A stretch of 64,000 bases of DNA from Pedobacter sp. Leaf250 (GTDB taxonomy: Bacteria > Bacteroidota > Bacteroidia > Sphingobacteriales > Sphingobacteriaceae): positions 1 to 64,000 of the forward strand of contig NZ_CAKLBU010000021.1 of NCBI RefSeq assembly GCF_920984735.1, given 5' to 3'. This document shows, piece after piece, positions 25,641 through 34,885 of this stretch. Below the pieces are notes generated by a model. The model had not been told where the DNA came from. It saw only the letters and a list, made by a program, of their open reading frames with translations, and ran no database searches. Position 1 is the stretch's first letter. Every line of letters begins with the position of its first letter. The translations under genes were made by a program, and so were the position numbers.

Positions 25641-27284
25641 ATGGCTCAAAAGAATAACGACGAACAATTTAAAAATGTAATATCACACGCCAAAGAATAC
25701 GGTTTCGTGTTCCAAAGCAGCGAAATATATGATGGCTTAAGTGCCGTTTACGATTATGGCCAATTGGGTGCCGAATTAAAAAACAACATTAAAACATACT
25801 GGTGGAAAGCCATGGTGCAAATGCATGAGAACATTGTGGGCATTGATTCTGCAATTTTTATGCACCCTAAAGTTTGGAAGGCCAGCGGACACGTTGATGG
25901 TTTTAACGACCCTATGATTGATAACAAGGATTCGAAAAAACGTTACCGTGCCGACCAGTTATTAGAGAATAAAATTGATGAGCTTTACTCTGAACTAGCA
26001 AATTTCTCAGCTGATAACAAAGTTAAATTCGAGGAATTTCAGCAGGAGATATTAGGTTTAAGCGATGAGGGGCAGGCCAGTTGGATTCCAAGTTTTAAAG
26101 ATGAGGAAGGAATTTTAGATAACGCAAAATACCCTTTCGTTGATGAGGCAAGCTGGAGATTTGTAAAAAAAGGCCTGGCGCTTGAAGTTGAAATGAACCT
26201 TGCACTTAAATCGGAAAATTTAGCACAGCTGAAAGATTTAATTGTTGATTATAAAGTTATTTGCCCGATTTCTAAAACATCAAACTGGACAGATGTTCGC
26301 CAGTTTAACCTGATGTTTAGCACGCAATTCGGCGCTATGGCAGAAGGAAGTGATGAAGTTTATCTTCGTCCGGAAACGGCCCAGGGTATTTTTGTAAACT
26401 TTTTGAACGTTCAAAAATCGGGACGAATGAAAATTCCTTTCGGGATTGCACAGATTGGTAAGGCTTTTAGAAATGAGGTAATTGCCCGTCAGTTTATTAT
26501 GCGCATGCGTGAGTTTGAGCAAATGGAAATGCAATTTTTTGTTCGCCCGGGTGAGGATAAAAAATGGTTTGAGTACTGGAAAGAAGCCCGTTTAAAATGG
26601 CATAAAGCTTTAGGAACTTCTTCGGAAAAATACCGTTACCACGATCATGTGAAACTGGCCCACTATGCAAATGCTGCAACTGATATTGAATTTGAATTCC
26701 CTTTTGGATTTAAAGAAGTAGAAGGTATCCACAGCCGCACCGATTTCGATTTAACACAGCACCAGGAGTTTTCGGGTAAGAAAATGCAATATTTTGATAA
26801 CGATTTAAATGAAGAAGGTAAACCTTATGGAAACTATGTTCCTTATGTTATCGAAACTTCAATCGGTTTAGACCGTATGTTTTTGTTAACGATGATCAAT
26901 GCTTTTGAAGAGCAGGATTTGAGCACAGAAGACAAACAGGATAGCAGAACTTTATTACGCCTGCACCCTGCTTTAGCACCATATAAAGTGGCCGTTTTCC
27001 CATTAACTAAAAAAGATGGTTTACCAGAAAAAGCCCGCGAAATTATGGATACCTTGAAATTCGATTTAAATTGTATTTATGAAGAAAAAGATGCAATTGG
27101 TAAACGCTATCGCCGTCAGGATGCAATAGGTACACCATTCTGTATCACTATTGACCATCAAAGTTTAGAAGACAATACGGTTACGATTCGTCATCGCGAT
27201 AGCATGGAGCAAGAACGTGTTGCCATTGCAGATTTAGCTAATATTGTTGGAAAAGCGGTAAGCTGGAAAACACTTTTAGCTTAA
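25641..27284 (+). CDS. glyQS: Glycyl-tRNA synthetase, single-chain alpha2 type
   Basis: The enzyme charges tRNA-Gly. The 547-residue protein is the single-chain class II type, not the alpha2beta2 GlyQ/GlyS form. Visible motifs: EYGFVFQSSEIYDGL near the N-terminus, RPETAQGIFVNF, motif 2 FRNEVIARQFIMRMREFEQME, and motif 3 GLDRMFLLTM, followed by the anticodon-binding domain (LHPALAPYKVAVFPL ... KRYRRQDAIGTPFCITID). It is slightly longer than typical bacterial members. A strong terminator follows 28 bases after the stop. Confidence 0.96.
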   Translation: MAQKNNDEQFKNVISHAKEYGFVFQSSEIYDGLSAVYDYGQLGAELKNNIKTYWWKAMVQMHENIVGIDSAIFMHPKVWKASGHVDGFNDPMIDNKDSKKRYRADQLLENKIDELYSELANFSADNKVKFEEFQQEILGLSDEGQASWIPSFKDEEGILDNAKYPFVDEASWRFVKKGLALEVEMNLALKSENLAQLKDLIVDYKVICPISKTSNWTDVRQFNLMFSTQFGAMAEGSDEVYLRPETAQGIFVNFLNVQKSGRMKIPFGIAQIGKAFRNEVIARQFIMRMREFEQMEMQFFVRPGEDKKWFEYWKEARLKWHKALGTSSEKYRYHDHVKLAHYANAATDIEFEFPFGFKEVEGIHSRTDFDLTQHQEFSGKKMQYFDNDLNEEGKPYGNYVPYVIETSIGLDRMFLLTMINAFEEQDLSTEDKQDSRTLLRLHPALAPYKVAVFPLTKKDGLPEKAREIMDTLKFDLNCIYEEKDAIGKRYRRQDAIGTPFCITIDHQSLEDNTVTIRHRDSMEQERVAIADLANIVGKAVSWKTLLA

Positions 27285-27312
27285 GTAGACTTAGTTTTGC
27301 ATTATCATATTT

Positions 27313-27345
27313 AGCTGCAGGTTTTAAAACCTGCAGCTTTTTTTT
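27313..27345 (+). terminator. Terminator of glyQS
   Basis: AGCTGCAGGTTTT (27313-27325) is followed directly by its complement AAAACCTGCAGCT (27326-27338) and a run of T to 27345. This is a textbook intrinsic terminator. Confidence 0.9.
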
Positions 27346-27504
27346 GGAATATTTTCTATACTGATTCTATTACAAAGGCTAAATAAATTTAGCCTTATTT
27401 AAAGTTACACTAATTCATTCTGCCTTACTATATCCATTTTTGTTTAAATAAAATAAACAAAAAATAAATGTTTTTTACGAGCGTTATTGTTGAAAACCGA
27501 ACCA

Positions 27505-28194
27505 ATGAGCAAACTATTTTTAGCCTTTTTATTTACAATTCTTATTGGTTACAAAGCTAAAGCTCAAAACTGGACAGATGCTGAATTCCGAATGGCAAAT
27601 ACCGCTGCAAACGCATCCTATCTAACCAACGAGGAAAAAAACATCGTAATGTATATGAACCTTATACGCATTAATGGCGAAAAATTTTACTATACATTTC
27701 TTGAGGATTATATTAACAATTACAATTCGAAAGTTAGAAAGTATCGAAATTATAATGAATTACGGATCACCAAAACCAATATTTATTATGTATCATTACT
27801 TAAAAACCTGCGGGGAATAAAAAATTTACCTATGTTTTATCCCGATGAAAAATTAAGTGCTTTAAGTAAAAGCCATGCTCAAGATTTAAACAGAAATAAC
27901 CTCGATTCGCACGAGAGCAGCAATGGCAATTCTTTTTCTAAACGTTTATCAAAATACTTTCCCAATCAAATAAAAAGTGAAAACATTGATTTTGGTTATT
28001 CAAATAGTTTGGATATTGTTTGCCATTTACTGCTCGATTGCGGTGTACCGTCTCTCGGCCATCGGTTTAATATTATTGATCAGAAAAACAAACTGAATAC
28101 AGTTGGCGTAAATATTCAAAGACACCCATCATTTACTTGGTGCGCCGTGATTGATTTTATTTCTCAACCTATTTACTATACTAAAAATGAGTAG
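27505..28194 (+). CDS. Secreted CAP-domain protein
   Basis: From the ATG at 27505 the protein has 229 residues with a signal peptide ending in KAKAQ (about residue 20). The rest is a CAP/SCP-like domain: LSALSKSHAQDLNRNNLDSHESS holds the conserved His and the HExS-like segment, and GHRFNIIDQ near residue 190 is the second conserved part. CAP proteins are secreted with varied or unknown roles. The middle (about 45-110) is less conserved. A TTG start at 27487 is possible but not preferred. Confidence 0.8.
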   Translation: MSKLFLAFLFTILIGYKAKAQNWTDAEFRMANTAANASYLTNEEKNIVMYMNLIRINGEKFYYTFLEDYINNYNSKVRKYRNYNELRITKTNIYYVSLLKNLRGIKNLPMFYPDEKLSALSKSHAQDLNRNNLDSHESSNGNSFSKRLSKYFPNQIKSENIDFGYSNSLDIVCHLLLDCGVPSLGHRFNIIDQKNKLNTVGVNIQRHPSFTWCAVIDFISQPIYYTKNE

Positions 28195-28258
28195 TACGAT
28201 CGCTCAAATTATGTAACGAAAATTTTATAAAAGTGCTAAGTCACTTTTCAAATTTTAT

Positions 28259-28266
28259 TACATTTG
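28259..28266 (+). promoter_or_regulatory. -7 promoter element of the LTA synthase-like gene
   Basis: TACATTTG matches TAnnTTTG, 16 bases before the ATG at 28283. Confidence 0.45.
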
Positions 28267-28282
28267 CGGATTATAACTAATC

Positions 28283-30211
28283 ATGCCTAACCAAACAACA
28301 CGTAATATTAATTTTTACGCGGCATTATGCTATCGTTTATTTTTAATATTATTTATTTACACCCTATGTAGATTAGGCTTTTATGCCTTTAATTACCATC
28401 TTTTCAATATTGACTCTATTGGCAAATTTTCTTACATTCTTTTTGGCGGAATTAAGTTTGATGTTTCAGCTTTGCTATACATCAATTCCCTTTTTTTAAT
28501 ATTGCAACTTCTACCGTTTAAGTTTAGATATAATGAAACCTATCAATCTATCTGTAAATGGCTATTTATAGTTACAAACACCATTGGTATTGTAACCAAC
28601 TTTATAGATTTTGTGTACTATCCTTTTACGCTAAAAAGAACAACTGCCGATTTTGCAAGCCAATTTGGGCATGAGCACAATATTTTCAAACTTATTATCA
28701 ACTTTCTTGTAGATTATTGGTACCTGTTAATTCTTCTCATCCTTACCGTTTGGATTTTTATCAAACTTTACGATTATTTCAAAATCAAAAAACCTAAATA
28801 TTACGTTTGGCCAAATTATGCATTAAACTCAATCATTTTTATTGTTGGCTTAGCTTTGATGGTTGTAGGTATGCGGGGTGGATGGCGGCACAGCACCCGA
28901 CCAATTACAATGGGTAATGCTGGCGAATTTGTTGATAGTCCAAGCGAAATTAGCCTGGTTTTAAACACACCCTTTTGCCTCATTAGATCATTAAGTAGAA
29001 AAGCATTAAAAAAAATGGATTATTATGATGAAAAAACATTGAATTCCATTTACAATGTGGTTCATCAGCCAGATACCAGCAAGCCATTTAGAAAATTAAA
29101 TGTAGTTTTTTTAATTATTGAAAGCTTAGGGAAAGAACATGTCGGCAGCCTCAATACTGATTTATTAAATGGAAAATATAAAGGTTACACTCCATTTATT
29201 GATAGTTTGGTAAACAATAGTTACACCTTTACACATACTTATGCAAATGGCAGAAAATCAATCGATGCGCTTCCATCGGTCATTTCAGGCATTCCATCGG
29301 TTTGTGGTCCTTTTGTATTGGGCAATTATTCAGGCAATAAAACAACTAGCATCGCTAAGCTTTTAAGCACAAAAGGATACGAAACAGCGTTTTTTCATGG
29401 GGCTCCAAATGGCTCAATGGGATTTAATTCCTACACCCACTTAGCAGGAATTGAGCACTACTATGGTAAAACAGAATATAATAATGATGATGATTTCGAT
29501 GGCATTTGGGGGATTTGGGATGAACCTTTTATGCAGTTTATGGCTCAAAAAATAAATACATTTAAGCAACCATTTTTCAGTGCATTTTTCTCTCTATCGT
29601 CACATCATCCGTTTAAAGTACCAGAAAAATATAAAGGCAAATTTCCACAAGGACCATTGGAAGTGCAAGAGCCAATGGGTTATACCGATATGGCATTAAA
29701 AAAATTCTTTGCTACAGCTTCGAAAATGCCATGGTATAAAAATACATTATTCGTGTTATGCGCCGACCATGCAACAGTTTCATATTTACCTGAATACCAA
29801 ACCACTGCAGGTTATTTTTCAATACCAATTTTATTTTATTATCCTGGTAGCGAATTAAAAGGCAAAACCGAAAAAAATGTACAGCAGATAGATATTATGC
29901 CAACTGTTTTAAACTATTTGCATTATGATAAACCTTATGTAGCCTTTGGTAGGGATGCATTTAAAGATAATCCGAATGATTTTGTGCTGAACCATAATGA
30001 CGGAACCTATAACCTATACAAGGGAGATTATTTATTGAGCAGTGATGGCAAATGCACCAATTCGCTCTATAATTTGAAAACTGATCGATTAAACGAAAAC
30101 AATTTGAAGAACAAATTGCCTGCAGTTCAGGATGATCTAGAAAAACATTTGAAAGCTTTTATCCAACAATATAATAACAGAATGATAGAAAACAAACTCA
30201 CTATCGATTAG
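28283..30211 (+). CDS. LTA synthase-like membrane sulfatase/phosphotransferase
   Basis: The 642-residue protein has five N-terminal transmembrane helices (about residues 12-195) and a large extracytoplasmic domain of the alkaline phosphatase superfamily. VFLIIESLGKEH (about 273-284) supplies a metal-binding Glu, NGRKSIDALPSVISG (about 320-334) the nucleophile region with Ser in place of the usual Thr, and CADHATVSYLPEY (about 493-505) the Asp/His metal ligands. Gram-negative relatives add phosphoglycerol or phosphoethanolamine to surface glycans; the donor and acceptor here are unknown. The GtrA gene follows. Confidence 0.85.
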   Translation: MPNQTTRNINFYAALCYRLFLILFIYTLCRLGFYAFNYHLFNIDSIGKFSYILFGGIKFDVSALLYINSLFLILQLLPFKFRYNETYQSICKWLFIVTNTIGIVTNFIDFVYYPFTLKRTTADFASQFGHEHNIFKLIINFLVDYWYLLILLILTVWIFIKLYDYFKIKKPKYYVWPNYALNSIIFIVGLALMVVGMRGGWRHSTRPITMGNAGEFVDSPSEISLVLNTPFCLIRSLSRKALKKMDYYDEKTLNSIYNVVHQPDTSKPFRKLNVVFLIIESLGKEHVGSLNTDLLNGKYKGYTPFIDSLVNNSYTFTHTYANGRKSIDALPSVISGIPSVCGPFVLGNYSGNKTTSIAKLLSTKGYETAFFHGAPNGSMGFNSYTHLAGIEHYYGKTEYNNDDDFDGIWGIWDEPFMQFMAQKINTFKQPFFSAFFSLSSHHPFKVPEKYKGKFPQGPLEVQEPMGYTDMALKKFFATASKMPWYKNTLFVLCADHATVSYLPEYQTTAGYFSIPILFYYPGSELKGKTEKNVQQIDIMPTVLNYLHYDKPYVAFGRDAFKDNPNDFVLNHNDGTYNLYKGDYLLSSDGKCTNSLYNLKTDRLNENNLKNKLPAVQDDLEKHLKAFIQQYNNRMIENKLTID

Positions 30212-30260
30212 CTTATTTCTACGATTTATGAATTTATTTAACAATTGCAACAAAACTTTA

Positions 30261-30268
30261 TATTTTTG
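30261..30268 (+). promoter_or_regulatory. -7 promoter element of the GtrA gene
   Basis: TATTTTTG matches TAnnTTTG and lies 17 bases before the ATG at 30286, so GtrA may have its own promoter in addition to read-through. Confidence 0.45.
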
Positions 30269-30285
30269 GCCAAATTATTTCAATA

Positions 30286-30777
30286 ATGCGTAAAGCAATC
30301 TTAGCTTTCATAGATTTTTTTTATCCACCATTTAAAAAATTTATTTCCTTACATAATTTCAGGTATTTAGCCACCGGTGGAAGCACTTTTGTACTCGGTT
30401 TAGTTATTTTTTATCTGGCCTACAACTACGTATTTTTAACTGAAGAAGTTAAGGTTATGGGCATGACGCTTAAGCGCAATACCATGGCCCTGCTGGTGGA
30501 GTTCGCCATTGTAATTCCATACAGTTTCTTGCTAAACAAGTATGTTATTTTTACACACAGCGAAGTAAAATCTCGTGTTCAATTATTTCGATTTTTGAAC
30601 CTGCAGTTTATAAACATGCTTTTAAACTATGTGTTACTGAAGTTCTTTGTCGAAATGTTAGGCATTTACCCAACCATTTCCCGCCTGGTTGTTTCTGTAG
30701 CCATAGCAGGATTTAGCTATCTATACCAGCATTATTTTACTTTTAGCGTAAAAAAGATTGGGGGCAAAAACAAGTAA
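30286..30777 (+). CDS. GtrA family membrane protein
   Basis: The 163-residue protein has four transmembrane helices and the GtrA pattern: LHNFRYLATGGSTFVLGLVIFYLAY at the start, YSFLLNKYVIFTHSE in the middle (the conserved N-K-x-x-x-F) and FSYLYQHYFTFS at the end. GtrA-like proteins are thought to move polyprenyl-linked sugars across the membrane. It follows the LTA synthase-like gene by 74 bases, suggesting a shared role in surface glycan or lipid modification. Confidence 0.85.
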   Translation: MRKAILAFIDFFYPPFKKFISLHNFRYLATGGSTFVLGLVIFYLAYNYVFLTEEVKVMGMTLKRNTMALLVEFAIVIPYSFLLNKYVIFTHSEVKSRVQLFRFLNLQFINMLLNYVLLKFFVEMLGIYPTISRLVVSVAIAGFSYLYQHYFTFSVKKIGGKNK

Positions 30778-30816
30778 TTTATTTGAAAAGCACTTTCAGT
30801 AGTTTTTCGGTTTCTG

Positions 30817-30888
30817 CAGCCCCGCCCTCATTTCAAATCCTCGGTTTCGTTCCTCAACCTGTGGGTTTTCCATTAAGTCGGGTTTAAA
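30817..30888 (-). repeat. Conserved-ends element, copy b
   Basis: Read on the minus strand the element starts with TTTAAACCCGACTTAATGGA and ends with GGGCGGGGCTG after about 72 bases. The ends match copies a and c, while the interior (about 45 bases) is unrelated to theirs. CCCG at the left end can pair with CGGG at the right end. Confidence 0.55.
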
Positions 30889-31141
30889 TTGTTTGGGTAT
30901 TACTACTATTTCCGGTTGATAGCGAATTGCCAAAAACCATGGTAAAAAGCACTGCCTGGTGTGATTAAACGGGATGGACGCGATATCTCCCGATTCTTCA
31001 TCGGAAATTTAGCAAACAGCCGACTAATAATCACAATTGAACACAGGTATTGCTTTCCAATAAAAATTTACTATCCAAAAAATCATCAATTTTTGCTGCA
31101 AACCTTTATTACGCTTAGCTGTTAATTTAGGCAGCAGCATA

Positions 31142-31173
31142 TTTGCGAACATAAATGCAACAAGCTAACTTAG
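31142..31173 (+). promoter_or_regulatory. Promoter of the aromatic amino acid hydroxylase gene
   Basis: TTTG at 31142-31145, a 20-base spacer and TAACTTAG at 31166-31173 fit the Bacteroidota promoter (TTTG, 19-21 bases, TAnnTTTG) with one mismatch. The ATG is 27 bases further on. Confidence 0.5.
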
Positions 31174-31200
31174 CTACCGACCAACTTATTTTCATAAACC

Positions 31201-32982
31201 ATGAGCCATTTTAATGACTTCAATAATGCGCAAGTAGCGAAACTACCTAAGCATTTAAAACAGTTTATTGTTGCCCAAAACTACGAAAAGTACACCCCTA
31301 TCGATCAGGCAGTTTGGCGATATGTAATGCGTCAGAACTACAGTTACTTAAAAAATGTAGCCTACTATCCTTATATAAAGGGCTTGCAAAGAGCAGGTTT
31401 AAGCATTGAATATATTCCCGATTTGCAAACCATGAATGATAATTTAGGTAAAATTGGCTGGGGCGCAGTAACTGTTGATGGCTTTATACCGCCTGCAGCG
31501 TTTATGGAATATCAGGCTTACCGGGTTTTGGTTATTGCTGCCGATATTAGGCAAATTAACCATATTGAATATACGCCTGCTCCCGATATTATTCATGAAA
31601 GTGCTGGTCACGCACCCATTATAGCCGATACAGATTACAATAATTATTTAAGTTACTTTGGTTCTATTGGCGCAAAAGCCATGTTTTCGGCCAAAGATTT
31701 TGAACTCTATGAAGCAATTCGGAAACTCTCTATTTTGAAAGAAGCAGTAGATGTTGATGAAAGCCTGATTGCCAAAGCAGAGAAAGAACTTCGGTATATC
31801 AACGAGAACATGGGTGAACCTTCAGAAATGGCTTTACTTGGCCGTTTACATTGGTGGACAGTTGAATACGGCTTGATTGGAACACTTGAAAATCCGAAAA
31901 TTTATGGAGCCGGATTACTTTCATCAATTGGCGAAAGTGCAAGCTGCATGCAAAACGACGTAGAAAAAATCTGGTACAATATTGATACGATTAATTATGC
32001 TTATGACATTACCAAACCTCAACCGCAGCTCTTTGTTACCGAAACATTTCAAAATTTGATTGATGTGCTGGAATCCTTCGCTGATACCATGGCTTTTAGA
32101 GTTGGTGGTGCAGAAAGTATTATGAAGGCCATTGCCTGCAAGAATATAGCTACGGCAGTATACAGTTCCGGTTTACAGGTAAGCGGTTTATTCACCGATT
32201 TAGGTTTAAATGTAGCTGATGACGTAACATTTATTAAAACTACCGGACCATCAGCTTTGGCTTTTGCAGAGAAACAGTTGGATAACCACGGAAAAAATTA
32301 CCATAAAGATGGTTTTTCATCACCTGTTGGTAAGCTAAAAAATTCTACAAAATCGTTAGAAAACTATAGCGACGAAGAAATTAGAGCTTCTGGTTCTGAT
32401 TCAGGCAATAGCACTAAACTCACTTTTGAAAGTGGAATTGTGGTAAATGGTGAGGTTATCAATATTTTAAGAAAAGATGAAAAGGCAATTTTAATCACCT
32501 TTAAAAACTGTACCGTTACAGAAAGTAATGGAAACATTTTGTTTAAGCCAGAATGGGGAGTATACGATATGGCAGTTGGCGATAAAATAGTTTCAGTTTT
32601 TAATGGTGCTGCCGATAAAGATGCTTTTGAGGAAATTACTTTAATTAGCCTGGAACAAACGCAGCACATTGCTTATGATGATAAAACATTGAATCTTCAT
32701 CAATTATATAAAACCGTTCGGGAAATAAGGGAAGGTGGTGAAAACTTAGATCAACTGACTGAAATTTTTAATCAGCTAAAATCAAATTATAGACAGGATT
32801 GGCTTTGTGCTTTAGAAATTTTGGAACTGGTTTACCATAAAAAAATCTATCACCAGCTGGAAAAGGAAGTTCAAATATATCTGGAGTTAAAAGCAGGCAG
32901 AGAGCCCGATCACCATAAATTAATTAGCGACGGACTGCATGTAATTAAGAATCCTGTTAGTCAGTTAATTGCTAATGATTAG
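31201..32982 (+). CDS. Aromatic amino acid hydroxylase with long C-terminal extension
   Basis: This is a biopterin-dependent non-heme iron hydroxylase, most likely converting phenylalanine to tyrosine. The iron ligands are clear: H132-E-S-A-G-H137 and E222 in WWTVEYG. The catalytic domain covers about residues 20-320. Bacterial phenylalanine hydroxylases usually have under 300 residues; this protein has 593. The extra part has a beta-rich stretch (about 400-480, for example GIVVNGEVINILRKDEKAIL) and a helical end (about 500-585), neither of which I recognise. An SDR gene follows after 27 bases. Confidence 0.88.
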   Translation: MSHFNDFNNAQVAKLPKHLKQFIVAQNYEKYTPIDQAVWRYVMRQNYSYLKNVAYYPYIKGLQRAGLSIEYIPDLQTMNDNLGKIGWGAVTVDGFIPPAAFMEYQAYRVLVIAADIRQINHIEYTPAPDIIHESAGHAPIIADTDYNNYLSYFGSIGAKAMFSAKDFELYEAIRKLSILKEAVDVDESLIAKAEKELRYINENMGEPSEMALLGRLHWWTVEYGLIGTLENPKIYGAGLLSSIGESASCMQNDVEKIWYNIDTINYAYDITKPQPQLFVTETFQNLIDVLESFADTMAFRVGGAESIMKAIACKNIATAVYSSGLQVSGLFTDLGLNVADDVTFIKTTGPSALAFAEKQLDNHGKNYHKDGFSSPVGKLKNSTKSLENYSDEEIRASGSDSGNSTKLTFESGIVVNGEVINILRKDEKAILITFKNCTVTESNGNILFKPEWGVYDMAVGDKIVSVFNGAADKDAFEEITLISLEQTQHIAYDDKTLNLHQLYKTVREIREGGENLDQLTEIFNQLKSNYRQDWLCALEILELVYHKKIYHQLEKEVQIYLELKAGREPDHHKLISDGLHVIKNPVSQLIAND

Positions 32983-33009
32983 ATTTGAAGCAGATTTACA
33001 AAATAAAGA

Positions 33010-33711
33010 ATGAATATTATAATTACCGGAGCAAGCAGTGGAATTGGTTTTGAAACTGCATTGGAATTTAGTTTGCAAAAAGAGAATAAGATTGTCGCTA
33101 TCGCCCGCACTGCAGAAAAACTACGAAAGCTTTTAGAAATAGCAAGAGGCATAAACCCTGATTGTACACTTTTACCTGTCGAATTTGATATCGTTAATGA
33201 CGATTATGCCGCATTGGTTCCATTTTTAAAGGAAAGATTGGGCCATGTAGATATTCTGATTAACAATGCCGGCGCCTTAATTAATAAGCCTTTTTTAGAA
33301 ACGACAGAAAACGACCTTGGCGAAATGCTTCAAAGCAACGTAGTATCACACTTCAGGATGATCCAGAATATTTTGCCAATGATGCAAAGCGGAAGCCATA
33401 TTGTTAATATTGGAAGTATGGGCGGCTTTCAGGGCAGCGTAAAATTTCCCGGATTATCGGCATATTCTGCCAGTAAGGCTGCATTACATACCTTAACAGA
33501 ATGTTTGGCTTTCGAATTGGCTGAAACCGGAATCAAAATAAATTGTTTAGCTTTAGGATCTGCTCAAACCGAAATGCTTGAAGCTGCTTTCCCAGGTTAC
33601 CAAAGCCCGATTATGGCCTTTGAAATGGGTAAATATATTGCGGATTTCGCTAAAACAGGACATAAATTTTTTAATGGAAAAATTTTACCGGTTGCCGTTA
33701 CAACTCCTTAG
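33010..33711 (+). CDS. SDR family NAD(P)-dependent oxidoreductase
   Basis: The 233-residue protein is a classical short-chain dehydrogenase: cofactor loop TGASSGIG near residues 6-13, NNAGA near 90, and the active-site Y152-x-x-x-K156 in YSASKAALH. It lies 27 bases after the hydroxylase gene, with no terminator between, so the two are probably co-transcribed. A role as dihydropteridine reductase recycling the pterin cofactor is an attractive inference from context; the sequence alone does not fix the substrate. Confidence 0.85.
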   Translation: MNIIITGASSGIGFETALEFSLQKENKIVAIARTAEKLRKLLEIARGINPDCTLLPVEFDIVNDDYAALVPFLKERLGHVDILINNAGALINKPFLETTENDLGEMLQSNVVSHFRMIQNILPMMQSGSHIVNIGSMGGFQGSVKFPGLSAYSASKAALHTLTECLAFELAETGIKINCLALGSAQTEMLEAAFPGYQSPIMAFEMGKYIADFAKTGHKFFNGKILPVAVTTP

Positions 33712-33844
33712 TAAAGCTTGAAGTGATTCTCGATTAATTAATATTTTGTAAAATAAATTTCATTTCATTTATCAATAAAATTTTTATTACTTAGTAGGAG
33801 TTTCCCTATTACTAAATCTAACAAACTAAAAACTAAATTAATAT

Positions 33845-34219
33845 ATGGAAACAAACAAAAACTTCACTACAACCGATAATGGCAAAACTGCTGGTATCGT
33901 AAGTTATTTTACAATCATTGGTTGGTTAATTGCCTACTTTGCACTCCACAAAGATAACAAGACTGAACTGGGTAGTTATCAATTAAGACAGACATTACTT
34001 TTTGCAATTGTATCTACTGTATTAGGATGGGGATTAGCCATTTTGTTAACAGTTTTAATTGTATCTACCAACATTGCATCACTAGGTATCATCGGAACTA
34101 TTGTTCAAATTGGTCTTTTTGTGCTTTGGATTATCGGTTTAATTGGTGCAATTAATGGTCAGAAGAAACCGATTCCTCTAATTGGCGAGAAAGCACAAAC
34201 CATGTTCCCTGGAATTTAA
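33845..34219 (+). CDS. DUF4870 membrane protein
   Basis: The 124-residue protein has three predicted transmembrane helices (about residues 20-36, 50-76 and 80-104) and the DUF4870 pattern: GIVSYFTIIGWLIAYF, a conserved YQLRQTLLF and the C-terminal IPLIGEKAQTMF. The family is related to Tic20-like proteins and has no assigned role. It stands alone, with a strong terminator after it. Confidence 0.8.
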   Translation: METNKNFTTTDNGKTAGIVSYFTIIGWLIAYFALHKDNKTELGSYQLRQTLLFAIVSTVLGWGLAILLTVLIVSTNIASLGIIGTIVQIGLFVLWIIGLIGAINGQKKPIPLIGEKAQTMFPGI

Positions 34220-34238
34220 TTAAGATTCATAATTCATT

Positions 34239-34273
34239 AAAAAGCTCAAGTACACCAACTTGAGCTTTTTTGT
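34239..34273 (+). terminator. Terminator after the DUF4870 gene
   Basis: A perfect 13-bp stem, AAAAAGCTCAAGT (34239-34251) with ACTTGAGCTTTTT (34258-34270), and a six-base loop, followed by more T. Flanking A and T runs make it possibly active in both directions. Confidence 0.9.
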
Positions 34274-34292
34274 TTTAACAGGTTTTCCACAT

Positions 34293-34325
34293 TTTGAGGT
34301 GCCTTAAATAATTTTTCTATCTTTG
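34293..34325 (+). promoter_or_regulatory. Promoter of the C40 peptidase gene
   Basis: TTTG at 34293-34296, a 21-base spacer and TATCTTTG at 34318-34325: both elements of the Bacteroidota promoter are perfect. The ATG is 10 bases after the -7 box, so the leader is very short. Confidence 0.65.
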
Positions 34326-34335
34326 GCACCAACAT

Positions 34336-34884
34336 ATGAAGAAAATAATCATTCCAATTCTGTTTTTCATTTTGTCTGCAACTGCAGGAAAAGCCCAAAC
34401 ACTAATACCAGCACAATACCAGGAAATGGTAAAAAAACTGGTAGCCAATCTTCCAAAAGAGGCTAAATCAACCATCAATCACGATCAGGAAACCAAATCA
34501 GAAACTTTAATAGATTTTGCCAAAAGTATGTTGGGCATTCGTTACAGATATGCCACGAGCAATCCAAAATTAGGTTTTGATTGTTCGGGTTTTGTAAGTT
34601 ATGTTTTCAGCAACTTCGGCTTCAAAGTTCCACGTTCATCTCGCGAATTTAGTGGTGCTGGAAAAGAAACATCTTTAGAGAATGCAAAGGTTGGCGATGT
34701 ACTCATTTTTACTGGCAGTAATAGTAAAGTGAGAAGAATTGGCCATGTTGGCATTGTTTATTCTATTGATTCAGATGGAATTAAGTTTATTCATGCTTCA
34801 TCAGGAAAAGCGCATAGTGTAACCATCACTGAACTTGATGGTCATTATAGAAACCGGTTTATGAAGATTGTAAGTATTTTGTAG
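34336..34884 (+). CDS. C40 (NlpC/P60) peptidoglycan endopeptidase
   Basis: The 182-residue protein has a signal peptide ending in KAQ (about residue 21) and a C-terminal NlpC/P60 domain that cuts peptide bonds in peptidoglycan. The catalytic Cys is C83 in FDCSGFVSYVF, the catalytic His is H137 in IGHVGIVYS, and a third polar residue comes from FIHASSGK. A charged linker (about 35-55) precedes the domain. It converges with the YdeI-like gene, with a one-base gap between the stops. Confidence 0.9.
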   Translation: MKKIIIPILFFILSATAGKAQTLIPAQYQEMVKKLVANLPKEAKSTINHDQETKSETLIDFAKSMLGIRYRYATSNPKLGFDCSGFVSYVFSNFGFKVPRSSREFSGAGKETSLENAKVGDVLIFTGSNSKVRRIGHVGIVYSIDSDGIKFIHASSGKAHSVTITELDGHYRNRFMKIVSIL

Positions 34885-34885
34885 C

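Larger units (their letters stand above)
30778..31200. other. 423-base intergenic region with an element copy and a promoter
   Basis: No gene is seen. The left part holds copy b of the conserved-ends element (30817-30888), the middle has a short imperfect repeat around CCCGATTCTTCATCGG at 30988-31003, and the right end carries the promoter of the aromatic amino acid hydroxylase gene. Confidence 0.5.
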
